NCBI RefSeq assembly: GCF_024055575.1
Contig: NZ_JAMXOE010000002.1
Span: 1 to 64,000, forward strand
DNA: 64,000 nt
Source: Mucilaginibacter flavidus
GTDB taxonomy: Bacteria; Bacteroidota; Bacteroidia; Sphingobacteriales; Sphingobacteriaceae
Direction of reading: 5' to 3'
Shown here: piece after piece, positions 33,145 to 42,212 of the stretch
Layout of the letters: every line of letters starts with the position of its first letter
Numbering within the stretch: position 1 is the stretch's first letter
The notes under the pieces: model-generated
Databases searched by the model: none
The model's input: the letters and a program-made list of their open reading frames with translations, nothing else
Told to the model about the DNA's origin: nothing
Translations under genes and position numbers: made by a program

Positions 33145-34000
33145 ACTAAGGCGCGTACGAGACTTTGGCCAGGTTATTAACGACAGTTTTACTTTTTTAA
33201 AAGAAAATTTTAAGCCATTATTTAAATCGCTATTTATTATCTGCGGCTTTTTTTTGGTGCTTGGTACCATTACTACTGCCTTTGCCTACCTTAAAATGTC
33301 GTCGATGTTTACCGGTCGCTTCCAAAACATACAGGGCGGGCAATACGACTATATCATCAGTTTCGTTATCAGTATGTTCTCGTTGATTGCAGCGCAGGCC
33401 TGCATACACCTGGTTACGCTTTGTTATATTTCGGTCTACCTTCAAAAAGGCAACGTAAAGCCGACGTTTGCAGAGGTATGGGGTTATTTTAAATACTACT
33501 TTTTCAGGGTATTTGGCAGCAGTATTTTAATTGCAATTATGTCTGTCATAGGGTTCATCCTTTGTATTATCCCGGGCATTTATGTGTTTCCTATTTTCTA
33601 CCTCATCATACCGATAATGGTTATTGAAAATTCTTCGTTTAGCTACGCCTTTAACAAAGCTTTCCGGATCATAAGAGAAAACTGGTGGTCAACCTTCGGG
33701 GTTATATTTGTAATGGGCATGATAGTGGGTATTGCCAATTCATTCGCTCAATACCCTATAACCATTATCAGCATGAGCAGCACGCTTGTGTCGCTTAAAA
33801 ATATTACAACGCCCCTGATCATTTTCTTTAGTGCGCTCCGTAATATTTTAATGCTTGGCTATGCCCTGCCGGGTATTGCCATCTGCCTCTGTTATTTTAG
33901 CTTAGCCGAGCAAAAAGACGGGCTGGGCTTGCTTGAGCGTATTGAAAAATTCGGCACCGGCGCAGCTGACAACTCAAATTTACCAACTGAAGAATATTAG
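33128..34000 (+). CDS. Polytopic membrane protein of the MoxR/DUF58 operon
   Basis: A 290-residue protein with about six membrane helices. An N-terminal RDFGQVINDSFTFLKENFKP and the mid-section GIYVFPIFYLIIPIMVIENS resemble the membrane domain seen fused to some glycerophosphodiester phosphodiesterases, but no catalytic domain is present. It overlaps the SpoIIM-like gene by 17 bases and is three bases from the DUF4129 gene, so it belongs to the same operon. Its role is unknown. Confidence 0.75.
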   Translation: MKQPIELRRVRDFGQVINDSFTFLKENFKPLFKSLFIICGFFLVLGTITTAFAYLKMSSMFTGRFQNIQGGQYDYIISFVISMFSLIAAQACIHLVTLCYISVYLQKGNVKPTFAEVWGYFKYYFFRVFGSSILIAIMSVIGFILCIIPGIYVFPIFYLIIPIMVIENSSFSYAFNKAFRIIRENWWSTFGVIFVMGMIVGIANSFAQYPITIISMSSTLVSLKNITTPLIIFFSALRNILMLGYALPGIAICLCYFSLAEQKDGLGLLERIEKFGTGAADNSNLPTEEY

Positions 34001-34003
34001 GCA

Positions 34004-34729
34004 ATGCAAAGGTTATCGCTGGCTTTTTTGGTACTGTTTATGGTTATGTTTTGCGGCACTGGTTTCGCGGCAGCAAAAAAGAAACCCTTAAAAGTAATTA
34101 CTGATACTTCAAAAATCAGCGCCCGACACTTTGACCAAAAAGCACTTGATAAATACAAAGCAGACAAAGATTTTGATTATAGCGGACAAAGTATAGGAAA
34201 GCCCTCGCTTTGGCAAAGGTTTTGGGACTGGGTATGGTATCAAATTGGCCGCCTGTTTAACAGCATTCCGTTTAGCGGCACGGCGCTGAAATACTTTTTC
34301 GCTGTTTTAGCCGTCGCGTTTTTAGCTTTCGTCATATTCAAATCGCTTGGGATTGATCCGATTACCTTTTGGCGTGGCGAAGCAGCTAAAGTTGCGGTTC
34401 CGTACAGCGAATCGCTGGAGGATATTCATGGAATTGATTTCGACGCCGAAATTGAACGTGCGGTAGCGCAGCACAATTTCAGGCTTGCGGTGCGGCTGTT
34501 GTATTTAAAATGCCTGAAACAACTTAGTGATAAAGATTTGATACAATGGCAACCCGATAAAACAAACACAGCCTATATTTCGGAGCTGACCGCCCCGGAG
34601 CAAAAACGGGTATTCGGTTTGCTTACGCGCCAGTTTGAATTCGTGTGGTACGGAAACTTCGCTATTAATAAACAGGCATATACCAATATAGATATGCTTT
34701 TCACGGACTTTAAAAAGCAACTGCCATGA
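34004..34729 (+). CDS. DUF4129 domain-containing membrane protein
   Basis: A 241-residue protein with a signal-like N-terminal helix (about 5-25), an extracytoplasmic linker, one membrane helix (about 96-115) and a C-terminal DUF4129 domain (about 150-241). The domain has the typical FRLAVRLLYLKCLKQLSDKD and LTRQFEFVWYGNF. DUF4129 proteins accompany MoxR and DUF58 genes in many phyla and may link cell-envelope proteins to the AAA chaperone; this is an association, not a demonstrated role. The ATGA overlap with the next gene shows coupling. Confidence 0.83.
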   Translation: MQRLSLAFLVLFMVMFCGTGFAAAKKKPLKVITDTSKISARHFDQKALDKYKADKDFDYSGQSIGKPSLWQRFWDWVWYQIGRLFNSIPFSGTALKYFFAVLAVAFLAFVIFKSLGIDPITFWRGEAAKVAVPYSESLEDIHGIDFDAEIERAVAQHNFRLAVRLLYLKCLKQLSDKDLIQWQPDKTNTAYISELTAPEQKRVFGLLTRQFEFVWYGNFAINKQAYTNIDMLFTDFKKQLP

Positions 34730-35904
34730 AAAGTCTGAGAATATATCTTATTGCCGGAGCTGTTATACTGGCCATTTACCTCACCGCGCAGTTTAACCGC
34801 CCCAAAGCGGTTGACTGGACCGAGACATTGAGCAGTAAAAGTAAAATACCGTTTGGCACCTACATCCTGTCGAAACAGCTTACCGACGTTTTCCCTGGCG
34901 CTAAAGTGACTACCTACCGTCAACCGGTTTACAACGTTATTGCCGAAGACTCCATTGCAAATACATCATACATAATAATTTGCCCGGGTGTACAGCTCTC
35001 TAAAACTGATTATAACCAGTTAAAAAAATATGTAGAAAAAGGCAATGATGTTTTTATTGCCGCAGATTATTTCGGCGGCCCGCTTACTAAAAACCTGCAT
35101 ATTGAAACAAAGCAAATTTTTAAATCGTTCGATTCATTTGCCGAGGTTAACTTTTTAAGCCCGCATCTTAAAACGCGAAAAGGGGTACGGATTGCCAAAG
35201 ACATTGCAACTACCTTTTTCTCACAAATTGACACCGCACAGGCAACAGTTATAAGCCAAAACAGCGACGGCAAAGCCAACTTTGTCAAGTACACCTTTGG
35301 CAAAGGAAACTTGTACCTGTGCAGCACCCCGAAATTTTTCGGCAACTATAGTATGCTTAACAAGGATGCTTCAGAATATGCTGCCAAAATGTTATCCTTT
35401 GTAAAAAACACCAAAAACATAGCGCTGGACGAATATTACACCCAGGGCGATTTAGGTGATGAATCGCCGATGCGATTATTTTTGGGCAATCCCTCGTTAC
35501 AATGGGCCTACTACATCGCCTTGTTTAGCCTGCTTCTATTTGTGTTATATGATATTAAGCGCAGGCAGCGCATTATACCTGTAATTGAGCCTCTAAAAAA
35601 CTCATCGCTTGAGTTTGTGAACGTTGTGGGGCGGGTATATTACGAAAAGCGGAATAATGCCAACATCGCCCAAAAAAAGGTGCTTTATTTTTTAACCTGG
35701 CTGCGCGATGAGCACCAGGTAAAAACCAATAAACTTGATGAAGAATTTACTGAAAAAATTATAGGCAAGCTGGGAATTTCCCGCAATGCTGCAAACGATT
35801 TGGTAAATTATATCAGCTATATAAGCGTACAGGAGCAGGTAACCGACACCGAACTGATTGAACTAAATAAACTGATTGAACAAATTTATAACCAAGCCAG
35901 GTAA
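34726..35904 (+). CDS. DUF4350 domain-containing protein
   Basis: A 392-residue membrane-anchored protein. One helix lies at the N-terminus (about 5-22). A DUF4350 domain (about 35-215) with a GATase-like fold follows (PFGTYILSKQLTDVFPGAKV, YIIICPGVQLSK). A second helix (about 263-282) and a soluble C-terminal region of about 100 residues complete it. The family is known only by its association with MoxR/DUF58 operons. It overlaps the DUF4129 gene by four bases and is followed after four bases by the MoxR ATPase. Confidence 0.83.
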   Translation: MKSLRIYLIAGAVILAIYLTAQFNRPKAVDWTETLSSKSKIPFGTYILSKQLTDVFPGAKVTTYRQPVYNVIAEDSIANTSYIIICPGVQLSKTDYNQLKKYVEKGNDVFIAADYFGGPLTKNLHIETKQIFKSFDSFAEVNFLSPHLKTRKGVRIAKDIATTFFSQIDTAQATVISQNSDGKANFVKYTFGKGNLYLCSTPKFFGNYSMLNKDASEYAAKMLSFVKNTKNIALDEYYTQGDLGDESPMRLFLGNPSLQWAYYIALFSLLLFVLYDIKRRQRIIPVIEPLKNSSLEFVNVVGRVYYEKRNNANIAQKKVLYFLTWLRDEHQVKTNKLDEEFTEKIIGKLGISRNAANDLVNYISYISVQEQVTDTELIELNKLIEQIYNQAR

Positions 35905-35908
35905 ATAT

Positions 35909-36886
35909 ATGGAAGACGAAATATTTGCGCAGCGAACAGACCTTAGCGGGCTAAGCCGTGCTGTTGAACAGATAAAAGCCACTTTATCCACCATAATTGT
36001 GGGGCAGCATGACAGTATTGACCTGCTTATTGCGGGAATACTGGCCGACGGACATGTATTGATTGAAGGAGTGCCGGGCGTTGCCAAGACCTTAACTGCA
36101 AAGTTGATTGCAAAGTCGATAGACGCCAAATACTCCAGGATACAGTTTACGCCCGATTTGATGCCATCGGATATTTTAGGCACGTCGGTTTTTAACCCGA
36201 AGACTACTGAATTTGAGTTTAAACACGGGCCCATATTCGGCAACATTATATTGATTGATGAGATTAACCGTGCACCTGCCAAAACACAATCGGCTTTATT
36301 TGAGGTGATGGAGGAGCGGCAGCTTACAATGGATGGCACCGCCTACAAAATGGATGAACCGTTTATTGTACTGGCCACCCAAAATCCTGTTGAACACGAA
36401 GGCACGTACCGCTTGCCCGAAGCCCAACTGGACCGCTTTTTATTTAAGATAGAGGTAAAATACCCCACCCTTGATGAGGAGATAGCCGTAATAACGCAAC
36501 AGCACAATCAAAAAACCGCCGATCAGTTAGGTCACGTAAAACCGGTGCTTTCGGCGCACGAAATAGTTACACTCAGGCAGGTAGTAAAGAATCTGCATGT
36601 GGAAGACAAACTGGTGGTATACGTCGCGCAGATAGTTCACGAAAGCCGCAGCAATAAATCGCTGTACCTTGGTGGGTCGCCGCGCGCATCGCTTGCTATT
36701 GTAAACGCCGCGAAAGCCATAGCTGCTATTAAAGGCCGCGACTTTGTTACGCCTGACGATATTGCCTACGTGGCCGCTCCAGTGTTAAGGCACCGCATAA
36801 TGCTTACGCCTGACAAGGAAATGGAGGGCGTAACACCGGATGACGTTATAGCACAGATCATACACAAAATAGAGGTACCAAGGTAG
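35909..36886 (+). CDS. MoxR family AAA+ ATPase
   Basis: A 325-residue ATPase counted from the ATG at 35909, four bases after the previous stop; an upstream TTG would only add residues encoded by the DUF4350 gene. It shows Walker A EGVPGVAKT, Walker B IILIDEINRAPAKTQSALFE, the sensor region LATQNPVEHEGTYRLPEAQL and the C-terminal lid. MoxR ATPases act as chaperones that mature or load partner proteins, and the adjacent DUF58 protein is the usual client. The stop codon is followed by a short run of GGTGAGTGGTGAGTAG words. Confidence 0.92.
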   Translation: MEDEIFAQRTDLSGLSRAVEQIKATLSTIIVGQHDSIDLLIAGILADGHVLIEGVPGVAKTLTAKLIAKSIDAKYSRIQFTPDLMPSDILGTSVFNPKTTEFEFKHGPIFGNIILIDEINRAPAKTQSALFEVMEERQLTMDGTAYKMDEPFIVLATQNPVEHEGTYRLPEAQLDRFLFKIEVKYPTLDEEIAVITQQHNQKTADQLGHVKPVLSAHEIVTLRQVVKNLHVEDKLVVYVAQIVHESRSNKSLYLGGSPRASLAIVNAAKAIAAIKGRDFVTPDDIAYVAAPVLRHRIMLTPDKEMEGVTPDDVIAQIIHKIEVPR

Positions 36887-36923
36887 AATGGTGAGTGGTG
36901 AGTAGTTTTAAGAAAGATACTAA

Positions 36924-38270
36924 GTGAAAAAAGTTTTCAGGCTGTTTTATACGGATTTATTTTTCACCGGGCGCATTTTCATAGCGCTTGGTTGCAACGC
37001 AGCGCTGTTTATGCTTGCTTTCTTTTTTCCGTGGATGGAAACGATTCCCCTACTGCTATTTTTAACGCTCACTTTACTTTTTATTACAGACCTTGCTATG
37101 CTTTACGGCACGCAAAAAGGTGTGTTTGCCAAACGCCATGCTCCCGAGCGGTTAAGCAACAGCGATGAGAATGAGTTGGGTATTTATATTGAAAACTGGT
37201 ACCCGTTTAACGTTAGCATCGGAATAATTGACGAGATACCTTTCCAGTTTCAAAAGCGCGACATTTGGTTTAAAACAGCTTTGAAGCCGAGGCAGCGCAA
37301 GTTGATCAGTTACAGCCTGCGCCCAACCCGTCGCGGCGAATATGAGTTTGGCTATATAAGGGTATTTGTAACCTCGGCCTTGGGGTTAGTGAGGCGGCGC
37401 TATAATTTTAGCCAGGGAGAGACGCTTGCTGTTTATCCTTCGTTTTTACAGATGCGCAAATATGAGTTGATGGCGATATCAAATAACCTGTCCGAAATCG
37501 GTATAAAAAAGATACGGCGACTCGGCCACAGCCTTGAGTTTGAACAGGTAAAAGAATATGTGCCAGGCGATGATTACCGCACTATAAACTGGAAAGCCAC
37601 TGCGCGTAAGGGAAGTTTGATGACCAACTCGTACATCGACGAAAAATCGCAGCAGGTTTACTGCGTAATTGATAAATCTAGGGCGATGAAGATGCCATTT
37701 GAAGGGATGAGCCTTTTGGATTATGCTATTAATGCCAGTTTGGTACTTTCGAATGTGGCGCTGTTAAAAGAAGACAAAGCCGGCCTGATCACCGTTGCCG
37801 AAAAAATTGGCGCCGTAGTACCCGCAGACAGGCGCCCGACACAGATAAATAAAATATTAGAGGTGCTGTACAAAGAGAAAACACGCTACCTCGAAACTAA
37901 TATGGAGCTGTTATATGCCACCATTCGTAACGTGGTGAAACAACGCAGCCTGGTGGTGTTCTTTACCAATTACGAAAGTATGTATGCCCTGCAACGGCAA
38001 TTGCCGTTTTTAAAACGGATTGCGCGGTTCCATCTTTTACTGGTGGTATTTTTTGAGAACACCGAACTCAAAAAAGTCAGCGAAACCACTGCGGACGACG
38101 TTGAAGGCATCTACATAAAAACCATCGCCGAGAAATTTGCTTATGATAAAAAGCTGATTGTAAAAGAATTGGCGAAATATAATATTCAATCGATATTAAC
38201 GACCCCGCAAAATTTGACGATTAATACCATCAACCGGTATTTGGAATTGAAAGCGCGGCAGAAAATTTGA
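36924..38270 (+). CDS. DUF58 domain-containing protein
   Basis: A 448-residue protein with two N-terminal membrane helices (about 14-55) and a vWA-like DUF58 domain. The domain hallmark is EYVPGDDYRTINWKATARKG (about 212-231), followed by a vWA fold (VYCVIDKSRAMKMPFEG). DUF58 proteins pair with MoxR ATPases. It starts with GTG at 36924 and ends the operon; ten bases later a long CATTGCGAG palindrome begins, which could stop transcription. Confidence 0.9.
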   Translation: MKKVFRLFYTDLFFTGRIFIALGCNAALFMLAFFFPWMETIPLLLFLTLTLLFITDLAMLYGTQKGVFAKRHAPERLSNSDENELGIYIENWYPFNVSIGIIDEIPFQFQKRDIWFKTALKPRQRKLISYSLRPTRRGEYEFGYIRVFVTSALGLVRRRYNFSQGETLAVYPSFLQMRKYELMAISNNLSEIGIKKIRRLGHSLEFEQVKEYVPGDDYRTINWKATARKGSLMTNSYIDEKSQQVYCVIDKSRAMKMPFEGMSLLDYAINASLVLSNVALLKEDKAGLITVAEKIGAVVPADRRPTQINKILEVLYKEKTRYLETNMELLYATIRNVVKQRSLVVFFTNYESMYALQRQLPFLKRIARFHLLLVVFFENTELKKVSETTADDVEGIYIKTIAEKFAYDKKLIVKELAKYNIQSILTTPQNLTINTINRYLELKARQKI

Positions 38271-38280
38271 GGGACCATTC

Positions 38281-38385
38281 AAAATTTTGTCATTGCGAGC
38301 GAGGAACGAGCGCGGCAATCGCGAACCATGCAAGGCGGACTTGCACAGTTCGCGGTTGCTTCGTGCCTCGCAATGACAAAATTTT
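38281..38385. repeat. Long CATTGCGAG-type palindrome
   Basis: AAAATTTTGTCATTGCGAGC (from 38281) and GCCTCGCAATGACAAAATTT (to about 38384) are the outer arms of a hairpin of about 105 bases; inner parts (AATCGCGAAC/GTTCGCGGTT) also pair. CATTGCGAGG repeats of this type occur in many bacterial phyla. It separates the convergent DUF58 and mscS genes. Confidence 0.75.
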
Positions 38386-38395
38386 ATATCTTAAC

Positions 38396-39184
38396 TTAAC
38401 CCGGCTTCGGGAAATTAATGCCTGCAGCGCCCAGGTTCTTAATGATCGTCTCCATCAGGGCTATCTTAACATCCAAAAAGTTGGCCGGCTCTACCCACAC
38501 GTTTACGGTTATACGTATACAGTCGGTATCCAGCCCTACGAGGCCAACTCTAATTGCCGGTGTGGTTAACACATTTTTGGTCGATTTTACGGCATCCAGC
38601 ATTATTTGTTTGGCCTTGTCAATGTCAGCAGCGTAACCCAATCTAACGTCAAAGTCCAGGCGTCGTTTGCCTTCGCGGGTTACGTTTACAATTACCTCGT
38701 TAAATAGTTTTCCATTGGGAATAATAACTGTTTTATTATCTGCTGTAAGCAATACAGTATAAAATATTTGGATAGATATTACTTTACCTTCCTGTCCCTG
38801 CGCTACAATGCTGTCATCAAGTTCAAATGGCTTTAATAATAGGATAAGCACCCCTCCCGCAAAGTTTTGAAATGTGCCCGACAGCGCCAAACCGGCCGCT
38901 ACTGAAAACGCCCCGATAATGGTTGTGAAAATGGTCATTTCAAAACCTATGTAATTCATCACCCAGATGATCAGCAATACATATAAACTGGTAATGGTTA
39001 AACTTAAAATAAATGGCTGGAGGGATGAATGTACTGCTCTTTGACTGAGGCGAAGACGAATGCGGGCTCTTAGGAACCTGATGACCCAAAGGCCAATGGC
39101 AAAAACTATAATCCCGAAAACATATTTTGGGCCTTGTGTAACGATCCAGGTGTGGAACTCTTTGTAAAACTCTTTAACTTCCAT
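38396..39184 (-). CDS. Small-conductance mechanosensitive channel, MscS family
   Basis: A 262-residue channel with three membrane helices (about 20-38, 60-80 and 88-115). The Gly/Ala-rich pore helix runs through GAFSVAAGLALSGTFQNFAG. The cytoplasmic beta domain has FELDDSIVAQGQEGKVISIQ and IPNGKLFNEVIVNVTREGKR. It is close to the E. coli MscS length (286) and protects against osmotic downshock. A 33-residue open frame similar to its N-terminus lies 26 bases upstream. Confidence 0.92.
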   Translation of the reverse strand: MEVKEFYKEFHTWIVTQGPKYVFGIIVFAIGLWVIRFLRARIRLRLSQRAVHSSLQPFILSLTITSLYVLLIIWVMNYIGFEMTIFTTIIGAFSVAAGLALSGTFQNFAGGVLILLLKPFELDDSIVAQGQEGKVISIQIFYTVLLTADNKTVIIPNGKLFNEVIVNVTREGKRRLDFDVRLGYAADIDKAKQIMLDAVKSTKNVLTTPAIRVGLVGLDTDCIRITVNVWVEPANFLDVKIALMETIIKNLGAAGINFPKPG

Positions 39185-39210
39185 AATATGGAAGCAAATT
39201 TATAAATTTA

Positions 39211-39312
39211 TTACTTACCGTAGATGGTTATGAAAAGCTCGGGGCCTTTTATTAGTACCCAGTCGACCAATTGGCTCTGGATAAATTTGGCTGCTTCTGT
39301 TATATTTTTCAT
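39211..39312 (-). pseudogene. 33-residue MscS N-terminal-like mini-ORF
   Basis: An ATG at 39312 opens MKNITEAAKFIQSQLVDWVL followed by IKGPELFITIYGK and a stop at 39211. The part FIQSQLVDWVLIKGPELFIT aligns with EFYKEFHTWIVTQGPKYVFG at the start of the channel gene downstream. It may be the remnant of a duplicated mscS, a leader peptide, or chance; no ribosome-binding site is obvious. Confidence 0.4.
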
Positions 39313-39471
39313 AGTATTGTTGTGTATTCAAATGCTGTGCCTAAACTGTGGCTCTCTATTTAACACCCAAAAATACTGCTAATTGTAACCTAATTTTTAC
39401 TTAATCAATCATTTGATTAACAAATGACCGTTCGTTTACCTTGCTATGACGAAACGGGGTGTTTCAAAAAC

Positions 39472-39505
39472 AAAACCCTTGTCCACTAAAGCAGACAAGG
39501 GTTTT
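39472..39505. terminator. Terminator downstream of groEL
   Basis: AAAACCCTTGTC (39472-39483) and GACAAGGGTTTT (39494-39505) form a 12-base-pair stem with a 10-base loop. Read on the minus strand it follows groEL and is followed by TTTTGTTTTT; T runs on both sides make it potentially bidirectional. Confidence 0.85.
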
Positions 39506-39513
39506 TTATTAGT

Positions 39514-39583
39514 CTTGAGTCATTAGTCTAAAGTCAAAAGTCAAAATTAATGACCTTCAGACTTCAGACTTCAGACTTTTGGC
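39514..39583. repeat. Word-reiterated inverted repeat (AGTCTGAAG/CTTTAGACT) after groEL
   Basis: On the plus strand, AGTCTTGAGTCATTAGTCTAAAGTC words (39514-39545) face CTTCAGACTTCAGACTTCAG words (39554-39580). They pair as an imperfect hairpin between the groEL stop codon and its terminator. Confidence 0.6.
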
Positions 39584-39597
39584 TCAGGGCTTCACGA

Positions 39598-41232
39598 TTA
39601 CATCATGCCGCCCATGCCGCCGCCGCCCATTGGGGGACCACCAGCAGGAGCATCATCCGGATCGTCAGCCAATACACACTCTGTTGTTAACAACATCGAT
39701 GCAATTGAAGCTGCGTTCTCTAATGCTACACGTCCTACTTTAGTTGGATCGATAACACCGGCTCCAATTAAGTTTTCGTATTTGTCGGTACGTGCATTGT
39801 AACCGAAATCATCTTTACCTTCTTTTACTTTCTGTACAACGATAGAACCTTCGATACCTGCGTTTTCGCAGATCTGGCGTAATGGCTCTTCAATTGCACG
39901 ACGGATGATCTGGATGCCTGTGTTTTCGTCTTCGTTAGCGCCTTTAAGGTCAGCCAACGATGCTACTGCACGGATGAATGCTACACCACCACCTGCAACA
40001 ATACCTTCTTCAACAGCCGCACGGGTTGCATGTAAAGCATCGTCAACACGGTCTTTCTTTTCCTTCATTTCAACTTCAGAAGCTGCACCGATATATAATA
40101 CAGCAACACCGCCTGATAATTTGGCTAAACGCTCCTGTAATTTTTCTTTATCGTAATCAGAAGTAGTGGTTTCAATCTGAGCTTTGATCTGGCTTACACG
40201 AGATTTGATCTCTTCAGCCTGGCCAGCGCCATTGATAACAGTAGTATTGTCTTTATCAACAACAATCTTCTCAGCTGTACCTAAATAGGTAAGATCAGCA
40301 TTCTCTAATTTGTAGCCTCTTTCTTCAGAAATAACGGTACCACCGGTAAGAATAGCGATATCTTCCAGCATTGCTTTACGGCGATCGCCAAAACCTGGCG
40401 CTTTAACAGCGGCTACTTTCAGTGAGCCGCGGATTTTGTTAACTACCAAAGTAGCTAATGCTTCACCGTCAAGATCTTCTGCTATAATTAATAAAGGCCT
40501 GCCAGTTTGAACTTGTTTTTCAAGTACCGGCAACAATTCCTTCATCGAAGAAATCTTTTTGTCGTAGATAAGGATGTAAGGGTTTTCTAACTCTACTTCC
40601 ATTTTATCAGCGTTGGTTACAAAGTATGGAGAAAGGTAACCACGGTCAAACTGCATACCTTCTACAGTTTTAACTTCAGTTTCAGTTCCTTTAGCTTCTT
40701 CAACAGTAATTACACCGTCTTTACCAACTTTTTCCATTGCTTCAGCTATTAACGCACCGATCACCTCGTCGTTATTAGCAGAAATTGAAGCAACTTGTTT
40801 AATTTTGTTGTTGTCCTCGCCGATAGTTTTCGACTGAGCTCTTAAGTTTTCAACAACAGCTGCAACAGCTTTGTCAATACCGCGTTTCAAATCCATTGGA
40901 TTTGCACCGGCAGCAACGTTTTTAATACCTGCAGTAACAATAGCCTGGGCTAAAACAGTAGCAGTAGTAGTACCATCACCTGCTATATCAGCAGTTTTTG
41001 ATGCAACTTCTTTTACCATTTGGGCACCCATGTTTTCAATCGGGTCTTTCAACTCAATTTCTTTTGCTACAGTAACACCATCTTTGGTGATTGCAGGTGA
41101 ACCGAATTTTTTATCGATAATTACGTGACGGCCTTTAGGACCTAAAGTTACTTTAACTGCATTAGCTAAAATGTCAACACCCCTTTTCAGGGCGTCGCGT
41201 GCTTCCACATTATATTTGACTTGTTTTGCCAT
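39598..41232 (-). CDS. groEL: Chaperonin GroEL
   Basis: A 544-residue 60-kDa chaperonin. It shows the ATP-binding region [17 protein letters not shown] and [14 protein letters not shown], the apical domain, and the usual Gly/Met-rich C-terminal tail (GGGGMGGMM). It works as a double ring with GroES in protein folding. It follows groES across a 103-base spacer that can fold into a hairpin of reiterated words. Transcription ends at the hairpin at 39472-39505. Confidence 0.97.
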   Translation of the reverse strand: MAKQVKYNVEARDALKRGVDILANAVKVTLGPKGRHVIIDKKFGSPAITKDGVTVAKEIELKDPIENMGAQMVKEVASKTADIAGDGTTTATVLAQAIVTAGIKNVAAGANPMDLKRGIDKAVAAVVENLRAQSKTIGEDNNKIKQVASISANNDEVIGALIAEAMEKVGKDGVITVEEAKGTETEVKTVEGMQFDRGYLSPYFVTNADKMEVELENPYILIYDKKISSMKELLPVLEKQVQTGRPLLIIAEDLDGEALATLVVNKIRGSLKVAAVKAPGFGDRRKAMLEDIAILTGGTVISEERGYKLENADLTYLGTAEKIVVDKDNTTVINGAGQAEEIKSRVSQIKAQIETTTSDYDKEKLQERLAKLSGGVAVLYIGAASEVEMKEKKDRVDDALHATRAAVEEGIVAGGGVAFIRAVASLADLKGANEDENTGIQIIRRAIEEPLRQICENAGIEGSIVVQKVKEGKDDFGYNARTDKYENLIGAGVIDPTKVGRVALENAASIASMLLTTECVLADDPDDAPAGGPPMGGGGMGGMM

Positions 41233-41237
41233 TTTAT

Positions 41238-41335
41238 TTTTGTTTGAATGTTTGAACGTTGTAAAGTTGAAATGTTATGAAAATCAATGTCGGAAGGCAA
41301 CTTTACAACCTTTCAACATTGCAACTTTACAATAA
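41238..41335. repeat. Word-reiterated inverted repeat (TTGTAAAGTTG) within the groES-groEL operon
   Basis: The plus strand has GTTTGAATGTTTGAACGTTGTAAAG words (about 41248-41277) and CTTTACAACCTTTCAAC words (about 41302-41333), which pair. The element fills the whole intercistronic space, so it would form in the mRNA. Confidence 0.6.
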
Positions 41336-41611
41336 TTATAATACCGCGTAAATATCAGATTCGCGCATAATTAAATACTCTTTTCCTTCGTACGGGATTT
41401 CGGTACCGGCATATTTACCATATAAAACCTGGTCACCAACTTTAACGGTTAAAGGCTCGTCTTTTTTGCCTTCGCCAACAGCAACTACAGTTCCACGCTG
41501 CGGTTTTTCTTTTGCAGTATCAGGGATGATAATTCCCGATGCAGTTTTCTCTTCGGCCGGAGCAGCTTCCACTACTACCCTGTCTCCGATAGGTTTAATG
41601 TTTAATGACAT
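41336..41611 (-). CDS. groES: Co-chaperonin GroES
   Basis: A 91-residue cap protein of GroEL. It has the typical start [20 protein letters not shown], the mobile-loop segment [20 protein letters not shown] and the C-terminal [12 protein letters not shown]. Length and sequence are ordinary. It is the first gene of groES-groEL; no CIRCE operator is visible in the 236 bases upstream, so heat control must work otherwise. Confidence 0.96.
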   Translation of the reverse strand: MSLNIKPIGDRVVVEAAPAEEKTASGIIIPDTAKEKPQRGTVVAVGEGKKDEPLTVKVGDQVLYGKYAGTEIPYEGKEYLIMRESDIYAVL

Positions 41612-41800
41612 AGTTATACAATTATAAATTTATAGTAATTTAAGTTCTGCCTGTGTTCAACATCAATTATGCCAAGCAGGCGCAAAGTTCAAAATTGGCA
41701 TACTTAGTGTTCAAATTGTCACCTTATACAGGTAAGCAGTTTTCATTTTTAATGATAGCTTAACATCGCAATGCCATCATGTCAGTAGGTTTTAAATTAA

Positions 41801-41828
41801 AAAGGCCCTGGAAAAATCCAAAGCCTTT
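41801..41828 (-). terminator. Terminator downstream of secG
   Basis: Minus strand AAAGGCTTTGGA-loop-TCCAGGGCCTTT forms a stem with G-T wobbles (AAAGGC at 41828-41823 pairs with GCCTTT at 41806-41801), followed by TTTAATTT. It lies 20 bases after the secG stop codon. Confidence 0.7.
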
Positions 41829-41847
41829 CATAATAATTTTATAAACC

Positions 41848-42201
41848 TTATTTGGTTTTTTGTGCAGGTGTTGTAACCGGGCCCGGCAATGTTTGTGACG
41901 GGGCGTTATTAACCGGTGCAGTTTTTAATACTTTTTCGGCCTGGCCTTTCGATTGCGAACTGTCGGCCTTATCGGCGCCGCCTTTTACAGCAACATTAAT
42001 AGCAAGCGACAATACCATTAAGGTGATAGCCAAAATCCAGGTGCCTTTTTCTAAAAAGTCGCCGGTTTTTTGCACCCCCATTAACTGGGATGAACTTGAG
42101 AAGTTTGATGACAAACCACCACCTTTAGGATTTTGAATCAACACGATCAACACCAAAAGGACACACACAATGATCGCTATGATCAGCAATAATGAATACA
42201 T
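41848..42201 (-). CDS. secG: Preprotein translocase subunit SecG
   Basis: A 117-residue SecG with two membrane helices (about 2-22 and 53-73). The conserved loop VLIQNPKGGGLSSNFSSSSQ lies between them, with Lys/Gly residues typical of the family. The C-terminal 40 residues are Pro/Gln/Ala-rich, an extension often seen in Bacteroidota. SecG assists SecYE in protein export. It starts 11 bases after the stop of the repeat protein, so it is in the operon led by the sigma-54-type activator. Confidence 0.92.
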   Translation of the reverse strand: MYSLLLIIAIIVCVLLVLIVLIQNPKGGGLSSNFSSSSQLMGVQKTGDFLEKGTWILAITLMVLSLAINVAVKGGADKADSSQSKGQAEKVLKTAPVNNAPSQTLPGPVTTPAQKTK

Positions 42202-42212
42202 TTTATATTAAA

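Noticed and set aside
41612..41847. Sigma-54 promoter upstream of groES (TGGCAT...TTGA)
   Set aside because: The -12 element lacks the GC at the required spacing, so the match to TGGCAC-N5-TTGCA is too weak.
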